Shown here: positions 58,395-64,000 of the stretch, piece by piece | Numbering within the stretch: the stretch's first letter is position 1 | How the letters are laid out: each line of letters opens with the position of its first letter | From: CATOSP01 sp034422355 | Lineage (GTDB): Bacteria; Chloroflexota; Dehalococcoidia; Lucifugimonadales; UBA3495 | DNA: 64,000 nucleotides | Assembly: GCA_034422355.1 (NCBI GenBank) | Contig: DAOUJS010000162.1 | Span: 1-64,000, forward strand | Direction: 5' to 3' | Translations under genes and position numbers: made by a program | Notes under the pieces: generated by a model | The model's database searches: none | Seen by the model: only the letters and a program-made list of their open reading frames with translations | Told to the model about the DNA's origin: nothing

Positions 58395-59621
58395 CTATGC
58401 CAGTCCCGCCGCGGACCGGAGGGCATCGGCCTTGTCGGTCCGCTCCCACGGCAGGTCCAAGTCGTTGCGGCCGAAATGGCCGTATGCCGCCGTCTTGCCG
58501 TAGATCGGGCGCCGCAAGTCTAGGTCTTCGATGATTGCGCCAGGACGGAGGTCGAAGTGTTCGTCAACCAATTCAACGATGCGCTCATTGGGCATGTGGT
58601 TGGTGTCGAATGTCTCGACGGAAATGGAGATCGGCCTGGCGACGCCGATGGCGTAGGATACAATGACCTCAACCCGGTCGGCCAGACCGGCGGCGACGAT
58701 GTTCTTGGCAACGTAGCGGGCTGCATACGCTCCGGATCGGTCAACCTTCGTAGGGTCCTTTCCTGAGAATGCGCCGCCGCCGTGGCGGGCTATGCCGCCG
58801 TAGGTGTCCACGAGGATCTTCCGCCCGGTCAACCCGGTGTCACCCTGCGGTCCGCCGATGACGAACCAGCCGCTGGGGTTCACGTAGTAGTTGGTGTCGT
58901 CGTCGAGCAACTCGCCGGGCACCACAGGTTTGATGACATGCTCGATAATGTCCTGGCGGATCATCTCCCGAAACGCGCCCCGGTCCTCCTGATCTTCGTG
59001 CTGGGTGCTGATGACGACGGCATCGACCCGGTGGGGTTTCCCGTACCTGTACTCCACCGTTACCTGTGACTTGCCATCCGGTCCCAGGTAGGGAAGCGTG
59101 CCGTCCTTGCGCACGACAGCAAGCCTCTCCACCAGGCGGTGGGACAGGTCTACGGTCAGGGGCATCAGGCCCTCTGTTTCGTTGCAGGCGAACCCGACCA
59201 TCATGCCCTGATCGCCGGCCCCGGTGGCCCGGCGGGCGTCAGCGGCTGCGCCGTTGTCCCGATGTTCCAGGGAGGTGGTGACGCCCTGGCTGATGTCGGC
59301 AGACTGTTGGCTGACATGGGCGATGACGCCGCAGGAGCCGCCGTCAAGTCCGTATTTTACGTCAGTATACCCGATGTCCAGGATCACCTGGCGGGCGATC
59401 TCGTTGAAGTCAAGCCTGGAGTTGGAGGTTATCTCTCCCGTTACCATGACGAGGTTCTTGGTGGCAACGGTCTCACATGCCACCCGGCTCATCTGGTCGT
59501 CTGCCAGGGCTGCGTCCAGGACTGCGTCGGATATCTGGTCGCACAACTTGTCGGGGTGTCCCTCGGTTACGGACTCGGAAGTGAGCAGGTACTTGGGTGA
59601 GGTTGTAAAAAGTAAGGCCAT
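58395..59621 (-). CDS. metK: S-adenosylmethionine synthetase
   Basis: A 408-residue enzyme making SAM from methionine and ATP. SVTEGHPDKLCDQISD, GAGDQGMMVGFA, the GGAFSGKDPTKVDRSGAY loop and an ordinary C-terminus are present. CAGGAGAAG precedes the ATG. It lies in the methyl-cycle operon between ahcY and the deiodinase-like gene, so SAM would repress its own synthesis through the riboswitch. Confidence 0.98.
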   Translation of the reverse strand: MALLFTTSPKYLLTSESVTEGHPDKLCDQISDAVLDAALADDQMSRVACETVATKNLVMVTGEITSNSRLDFNEIARQVILDIGYTDVKYGLDGGSCGVIAHVSQQSADISQGVTTSLEHRDNGAAADARRATGAGDQGMMVGFACNETEGLMPLTVDLSHRLVERLAVVRKDGTLPYLGPDGKSQVTVEYRYGKPHRVDAVVISTQHEDQEDRGAFREMIRQDIIEHVIKPVVPGELLDDDTNYYVNPSGWFVIGGPQGDTGLTGRKILVDTYGGIARHGGGAFSGKDPTKVDRSGAYAARYVAKNIVAAGLADRVEVIVSYAIGVARPISISVETFDTNHMPNERIVELVDEHFDLRPGAIIEDLDLRRPIYGKTAAYGHFGRNDLDLPWERTDKADALRSAAGLA

Positions 59622-59646
59622 AGTTCTTCTCCTGGTAAAGGGTTGC

Positions 59647-60918
59647 TTACGTGCCGAACTCCCAGCTTTCCTGGTAGTTCTGTTGTTCCGGAGTCAGGGT
59701 ATCTATCGTGATGCCCAGCGACTCCAGCTTCAGCCTCCCCACCTCCGCGTCGATGTCCTCTGGCACCGGGTAGACCCCCGGCGTCAGTTGGCCGTGGTTC
59801 TTGACTATGTGCTCTGCCCCCAACGCCTGGTTGGCGAAGCTCATGTCCATTACGGCCGACGGATGCCCCTCGGCAGCGGCCAGGTTGATCAGTCTCCCTT
59901 CGCCAAGAACGTAAATCTTTCTCCCGTCGCTGATCTGGTACTCGTCGACGAACTCGCGTGCCTTCCGCTTACCGGTGGACATTTCCTCCAGGGCGTTCAG
60001 GTCGATCTCGACGTTGAAATGCCCGCTGTTGCTCAGGATTGCTCCGTTTGGCATCACCTCCAGGTGGTCCCGTCCGATGGCATGGTAGCCTCCGGTCGCG
60101 GTGATGAACACCTCACCAACCTTCGCAGCCTCCACACTGGACATCACGGTAAAGCCGTCCATCACTGCTTCGAGGGCGCGCACCGGGCTGACTTCGGTAA
60201 CAATTACATGAGAGCCCATACCCTTGGCCCGGGAGGCGATGCCCCGACCGCACCAACCGTAACCGGACACCACCACCCTGCGGCCTGCCCACAGGATGTT
60301 CGTCGCGCGGGTAATCCCGTCGAGAGTGCTCTGGCCAGTACCGTAGCGGTTGTCGAAAAAGTGCTTGGTCTCCGCCTCGTTGACCGCAATAATGGGATAG
60401 GCCAGCTTCTGGTCATTGGCCATCGCCGTGAGGCGGATTACCCCGGTGGTGGTCTCTTCGGTTCCGCCGATAACGTGTCGCAACAGCTCGGCTCGCTCCC
60501 GGTGCAGTGTGCTTACCAAATCTGCGCCGTCGTCCATCGTGATGTTGGGCTGGTGGTCCAAGACGGCGGATATGTGAGAGTAGTAGGTCTCGTCGTCTTC
60601 GCCCTTGATGGAGAAAGTGGGGATCCCGTACTCATGGACCAGAGCGGCGGCCACGTCGTCCTGGGTGCTGAGCGGGTTGCTGGCACAGACGACAACGTCT
60701 GCACCTCCGTCCTTGAGGGCAATGACAAGGTTGGCCGTCTCCGTGGTGACGTGGAGACAGGCGGACATGCGTACTCCGGCCAAGGGCTTCTCACGGATGA
60801 ACCGCTCACGGATGAGGCCCACCACGGGCATTTCCCGCCCTGCCCATTCGATGCGGTTCACTCCTTCCTGTGCCAGGCTCAGGTCCTTAACGTGGCCGGT
60901 GGATGATCTTGAAGTCAA
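59647..60918 (-). CDS. ahcY: Adenosylhomocysteinase
   Basis: A 423-residue NAD-dependent hydrolase splitting S-adenosylhomocysteine. It has GVRMSACLHVTTETANLV, the CASNPLSTQDDVAAAL block, NRYGTGQSTLDGI, the NAD motif VVVSGYGWCGRGIA (about 220-235) and NSGHFNVEID. TTG start preceded by AAGGAG. It clears the by-product of methyl transfer. Confidence 0.97.
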   Translation of the reverse strand: MTSRSSTGHVKDLSLAQEGVNRIEWAGREMPVVGLIRERFIREKPLAGVRMSACLHVTTETANLVIALKDGGADVVVCASNPLSTQDDVAAALVHEYGIPTFSIKGEDDETYYSHISAVLDHQPNITMDDGADLVSTLHRERAELLRHVIGGTEETTTGVIRLTAMANDQKLAYPIIAVNEAETKHFFDNRYGTGQSTLDGITRATNILWAGRRVVVSGYGWCGRGIASRAKGMGSHVIVTEVSPVRALEAVMDGFTVMSSVEAAKVGEVFITATGGYHAIGRDHLEVMPNGAILSNSGHFNVEIDLNALEEMSTGKRKAREFVDEYQISDGRKIYVLGEGRLINLAAAEGHPSAVMDMSFANQALGAEHIVKNHGQLTPGVYPVPEDIDAEVGRLKLESLGITIDTLTPEQQNYQESWEFGT

Positions 60919-60999
60919 ACGTTTTCTCCTTTTGCCGCTCCCTCACCGCCTCTCCCACTCCCTTTGAGTGGCATGTATCCCTTCGGACAGTTTGGTTGT

Positions 61000-61359
61000 T
61001 TAGGGGTTCTCTCCGTAGTTGGTGGGGTAGTTCCCCCCGATCCAGGCCGGGGTGCCATCCTCGATGTTGAACAGGTTGGCCGGGTCGTAACCCATCGATG
61101 CGGCAATTTCACATGCCAGGCCGCTTCGTACACCCGCCGCGCAGATGAACAACAGCTTCTTGTCCTGGGGCACTTCATCCATGTGGTCTGTCAGGTCGTC
61201 GATGGGGATGTGTATCGCTCCCGCAACATGCCCGGTGACCCACTCGTCGTCACGGCGCACGTCGACGACAACGATGTTGTCCGGCTCGGCATCCAGCATT
61301 GATTTGGCTTCATGGGAGTCCACTCGGAAGTAAGGTTCGCCGGGATCCTGCCTGGGCAT
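61000..61359 (-). CDS. Rhodanese-domain protein
   Basis: A 119-residue single rhodanese domain: VVVDVRRDDEWVTGHVAGAIHIP and the active-site loop CAAGVRS with its Cys at about residue 75. AGGAGG before the ATG. In the operon between mtnP and ahcY, it could handle sulfane sulfur from methionine salvage; the substrate is not known. Confidence 0.93.
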   Translation of the reverse strand: MPRQDPGEPYFRVDSHEAKSMLDAEPDNIVVVDVRRDDEWVTGHVAGAIHIPIDDLTDHMDEVPQDKKLLFICAAGVRSGLACEIAASMGYDPANLFNIEDGTPAWIGGNYPTNYGENP

Positions 61360-61403
61360 CGTATTGCCTCCTCAGCATCCTATTCGGGTTGGCCGCTTTC
61401 CTG

Positions 61404-62276
61404 TTAACTCAGGTACTTGCCAGCTATCGGTGCGAGTCTCTCTTTCAGGTCGCCGGGTATCAGGTCTCGGGACGTGACGATGGCGTCCTTCAAAGCACTG
61501 GCGCAAGGGCACTCCCTTGGCCCATTAAAACGTGGGACAACCTTGCGGATGAGTTCTTTCGAGTTGGCCACGTTGGTCAACAGGTTCTGTATGATGAGCT
61601 CCACTGTGACCGGTTCCATGCTCTCGTGCCAGCAGTCGTAATCGGTGACCCAAGCCATTGTGGCGTAGCAGATCTCTGCTTCCCGGGCCAGCTTTGCCTC
61701 GGGCAGGGCGGTCATGCCGATCAAGTCGGCCCCCCACGAACGGTGCAATAGAGACTCGGCACGGGTCGAAAAGGCCGGACCTTCCATCACGACCATGAGG
61801 CCGCCGGCGTGGACTGCCAACTCCAATTCCTGGGCGCCCTCGAGCAGCGTGCGGTTGGCGGCGGCGCAATATGGTTCATCAAAAGCGATGTGGGCTGCGA
61901 TGTCCTTCTCGAAGAAGGTATCCGACCCTCTGAGCCTTGTCTTGTCGATCAATTGATCAGGCAGCACCAAGTGGAGGGGAGCCAGTTCCTCCTTGAGGCT
62001 GCCGACGGCACTGACTGAGATGATCTGCTCCACACCCAGGGTCTTTAGGGCGTATATGTTGGCCCTTGAGGGTATCTGGGTGGGATTGAGGCGGTGGCCC
62101 AATCCGTGTCTGGGCAAGAATGCAACCTGCACACCTTCCAGGTCGCCTACGGCGATAGTGCCGCTGGGCTTTCCGAAGGGAGTATCGACGTCGAGAAATT
62201 CGACGTCAGTCAAGCCCTCCATCTCATAGAGGCCGGTGCCACCGATGATCGCCAGGCTTGCTTTCGTGTTTGGCAC
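61404..62276 (-). CDS. mtnP: S-methyl-5'-thioadenosine phosphorylase
   Basis: A 290-residue phosphorylase cleaving methylthioadenosine to adenine and methylthioribose-1-phosphate. GGTGLYEMEGL at the start, PFGKPSGTI, RHGLGHRLNPTQIP, SVSAVGSLKEEL and MEGPAFSTRAES are typical of the MTAP/PNP family. GTG start 54 nt after mtnA. MtnA downstream in the pathway confirms MTA as substrate. Confidence 0.96.
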   Translation of the reverse strand: MPNTKASLAIIGGTGLYEMEGLTDVEFLDVDTPFGKPSGTIAVGDLEGVQVAFLPRHGLGHRLNPTQIPSRANIYALKTLGVEQIISVSAVGSLKEELAPLHLVLPDQLIDKTRLRGSDTFFEKDIAAHIAFDEPYCAAANRTLLEGAQELELAVHAGGLMVVMEGPAFSTRAESLLHRSWGADLIGMTALPEAKLAREAEICYATMAWVTDYDCWHESMEPVTVELIIQNLLTNVANSKELIRKVVPRFNGPRECPCASALKDAIVTSRDLIPGDLKERLAPIAGKYLS

Positions 62277-62330
62277 GTTGCTGATTTGCGGTTTCCTTTC
62301 AGAGTGTTGTGCCGCTATCCACTACGCCAG

Positions 62331-63371
62331 TTACGCTGAACTGGCTGCCAACAGCAGGCTTTCTGTGTAAGGCGGGCGACACACGCCACCTTCGCAGACA
62401 ATTGCGCCGATGTAGCGATTCGGAGTTACATCGAAAGCTGGGTTGGCTGCTGGCACGCCTTCCGGAGCGGTGAGGCGGCCGTTGAAATGGGTCACTTCCT
62501 CGGCGGCGCGCTCCTCGATCTGTATTTCGTCTCCGGCAGTAAGGTCGAAATCGATGGTGCTGACGGGAGCGGCGATGTAGAAGGGGATGGAGTTTTCCCT
62601 GGCGAGGACGGCCAGAGAGTAAGTGCCGATCTTGTTGGCAGTGTCACCGTTGGCGGCGATCCGGTCCGCGCCGGTGATGACGCAACTGATCCTGCCCTGG
62701 GCCATCATCATCCCGGCTGCCGAGTCCACTATCAATGTCGCGGGGATTCCCAGTTGCTGAAACTCCCATGAAGTCAGCCTGGCCCCTTGCAGGAACGGGC
62801 GAGTCTCGGTGTTGTAGACTTGGAACCGATTGCCTGCCTCCCAACTGGCCCGAATGACTCCCAGTGCAGTCCCAAAGCCGGAGGTGGCCAGCGCGCCCGT
62901 GTTGCAGTGGGTAAGAACCGCGCCGCCGCCGGGGATGAGATCTTTCCCCAAGTCTCCGATGCGGCGGTTGACAGCTTCGTCCTCCTCCTGGATGCGCTGG
63001 GCTTCCCCGAGAAGCCTTTCCTGCAATTGGGCCAGGTCGGACTCAACCTCAGCGGTCGTGAGCATTCGTTGGACGGCCCATTGCAGGTTAACGGCGGTAG
63101 GGCGTGCCGCCGAGACGGTGGTTCCGGCTTCCCGCAGCCGGTCAAGAAATGTGGAGATATCCGTGGCCTCGATCTCTCGTGCCGCCAGGACCATGGCGTA
63201 TGCAGCTGTGACGCCTATGGCTGGAGCGCCTCTGACCCGCATCTCACGGATGGCGTCCACAGCCTGCCGGCACGAAGCGACCTCAAGCGTGGTCTGTTCC
63301 ATCGGGAGCCGAGTCTGGTCAAGCAATAACAGCTTGTCGCCGATCCATTCTATTGGTCTGATTTCTGTCAA
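62331..63371 (-). CDS. mtnA: Methylthioribose-1-phosphate isomerase
   Basis: A 346-residue isomerase of the eIF2B-like family. MRVRGAPAIGVTAAY, the catalytic Cys in LTHCNTGALATSGFGTAL and the catalytic Asp in VITGADRIAANGDTANKIGT are present. TTG start. It is the first gene after the SAM-I riboswitch and terminator, and works with mtnP to recycle methylthioadenosine. Confidence 0.96.
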   Translation of the reverse strand: MTEIRPIEWIGDKLLLLDQTRLPMEQTTLEVASCRQAVDAIREMRVRGAPAIGVTAAYAMVLAAREIEATDISTFLDRLREAGTTVSAARPTAVNLQWAVQRMLTTAEVESDLAQLQERLLGEAQRIQEEDEAVNRRIGDLGKDLIPGGGAVLTHCNTGALATSGFGTALGVIRASWEAGNRFQVYNTETRPFLQGARLTSWEFQQLGIPATLIVDSAAGMMMAQGRISCVITGADRIAANGDTANKIGTYSLAVLARENSIPFYIAAPVSTIDFDLTAGDEIQIEERAAEEVTHFNGRLTAPEGVPAANPAFDVTPNRYIGAIVCEGGVCRPPYTESLLLAASSA

Positions 63372-63445
63372 ATGTTGTCGTCCGTTTAGATGGCCGGGTC
63401 AAGGGGATTTCTATTCCCTAGAACGGCCCTTGGGAGAGGGGCATG

Positions 63446-63471
63446 AAAAAAGCTCCTCTTATTGAGAAGCT
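63446..63471 (-). terminator. SAM-riboswitch terminator
   Basis: Minus strand AGCTTCTC-AATAA-GAGGAGCT followed by six T. Its 5' arm can instead pair with the 3' strand of riboswitch P1 (GAGGGGCT, 63492-63485), giving the classical antiterminator. Confidence 0.88.
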
Positions 63472-63486
63472 CAAGCCAAGTTCGAG

Positions 63487-63620
63487 CCCCTCATCTTCCG
63501 CTCTTGACGATTTTCGCCGCCTTGAGCGCCGGAATTAGCACCGTGTCCCAATTTGCCTGGATGGCGGGACCGGTTGCTTGGCTTCGTAGGGCCGTTCCCT
63601 CAGCCTTTCTCGATAAAGGG
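63487..63620 (-). promoter_or_regulatory. SAM-I (S-box) riboswitch
   Basis: Minus strand: CCCTTTATCGAGAAAGG, GCTGAGGGAACGGCCCTACG, AAGCCAAGCAACC, GGTGCTAATTCC, and a P1 closing strand GATGAGGGG that pairs with CCCTTTATC over 9 bp. These are the core S-box sequences. It governs mtnA-mtnP-rhodanese-ahcY-metK and the genes beyond. Confidence 0.95.
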
Positions 63621-63653
63621 ATGGTCGTATGTATTTGAGTTGATGATGGGATT

Positions 63654-63682
63654 ATGTTACCCATGTCTACGTTCCGTGTCAA
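63654..63682 (-). promoter_or_regulatory. Promoter of the SAM-riboswitch operon
   Basis: Minus strand -35 TTGACA (63677-63682), 17-nt spacer, -10 TAACAT (63654-63659), about 30 nt before the riboswitch. Confidence 0.75.
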
Positions 63683-63782
63683 GGCGAGCAGCACCTCGCA
63701 CTTCTACGCCCATGAGTCCATTGCTGGCATCCGGGAGAAACGGGTGATGTATTGAAATCGGAGAAGCAATGAATGGATTTCG

Positions 63783-64000
63783 TTATGTCAACCAGCCTTC
63801 AACCCTTCCGAACCATGCCGGTTGACACTGATTCCGGCCCGGCAACATAATGGGGCCTGCCACGGCAATCAATACTGCCGTCACCAGCAGGGATGCCGCC
63901 GCATCCGGCTGGCGTTCCGCTGGTGGGCGGGCACAACCATAACCGAGGGTCTGATTCGCCGCAACCGGCCCACTTTCGCAGCATCCAGGGGCGGGAGACA
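63783..64000 (-). other. Possible C-terminal end of a gene entering from the right edge
   Basis: A minus-strand frame is open from the window edge to a TAA at 63783-63785. It includes a hydrophobic stretch (SLLVTAVLIAVAGPIML) that could be a membrane helix near the C-terminus. No family is recognised and the frame may be chance. Confidence 0.25.

Noticed and set aside
57568..58449. Reading the deiodinase-like region as two separate genes or a pseudogene
   Set aside because: Both halves are in one phase, the break is a single TGA exactly at the family's Sec position, and a SECIS-like hairpin follows. No other lesion is seen.
59224..60906. 560-codon plus-strand frame
   Set aside because: Antisense to metK and ahcY, both with complete motifs.
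63436..63492. tRNA-like arrangement with GTTCGAGCC and a 7-bp closing stem
   Set aside because: No D-arm or anticodon arm fits, and the bases belong to the SAM riboswitch P1 strand and terminator.

Overview
The window is a GC-rich bacterial chromosome segment with tightly packed genes, frequent TTG and GTG starts, and Shine-Dalgarno plus sigma-70-type signals. The ribosomal set is bacterial, including a zinc-type S14. The gene style (CbtAB plus CobN cobalamin operon, HisZ-type subunit, PaREP1/HEPN-like small proteins, a bacterial deiodinase-like selenoprotein) would suit a Chloroflexota/Dehalococcoidia-like (SAR202-type) organism. That placement is inference; no 16S gene is present.

Layout. 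1-2.6 kb: a cobalamin-riboswitch-controlled Opp/Nik-type ABC importer (minus strand, cut by the window edge). 2.7-13.5 kb: a defence island. A type I-U (I-G) CRISPR-Cas interference operon (cas3, csb3/cas8u2, csb1/cas7, csb2/cas5-6) lies on the minus strand. Opposite it is a plus-strand remnant in which the N-terminus of Cas4 is joined in frame to most of Cas2, with Cas1 gone. A 2.1-kb CRISPR array with two repeat sub-types follows. Three paralogous HEPN/PaREP1-like genes flank the island. 13.8-15.2 kb: a small membrane coiled-coil gene and an enoyl-CoA hydratase-family gene. 15.2-21.8 kb: a histidine operon hisZ-hisG-(PLC-like)-hisD-hisC-hisB with its own promoter. 21.9-25.8 kb: glycyl-tRNA synthetase, BirA and two short-chain dehydrogenase-like proteins, one with its catalytic residues lost. 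26-34.9 kb: a second cobalamin-riboswitch operon, cbiE-cobN-unknown-cbtB-cbtA-chlID, for cobalt uptake and insertion.

35.1-56.1 kb: the str-S10-spc-alpha ribosomal superoperon from rpsL to rpsI, with fusA, secY, adk, map, infA, rpoA and truA but no tuf between fusA and rpsJ. RpoA carries a long acidic tail, and L5 and S17 have extra tails.

56.1-63.7 kb: a methionine/SAM-cycle operon on the minus strand (mtnA, mtnP, rhodanese, ahcY, metK, deiodinase-like gene, phosphohexomutase). It is headed by a sigma-70 promoter, a textbook SAM-I (S-box) riboswitch, an antiterminator and a terminator. The deiodinase-like gene has an in-frame TGA exactly where iodothyronine deiodinases carry selenocysteine, followed at the right distance by a bacterial SECIS-like hairpin. 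It reads as one 254-residue selenoprotein, not two fragments. This, and the Cas4-Cas2 deletion chimera, are the most notable items.
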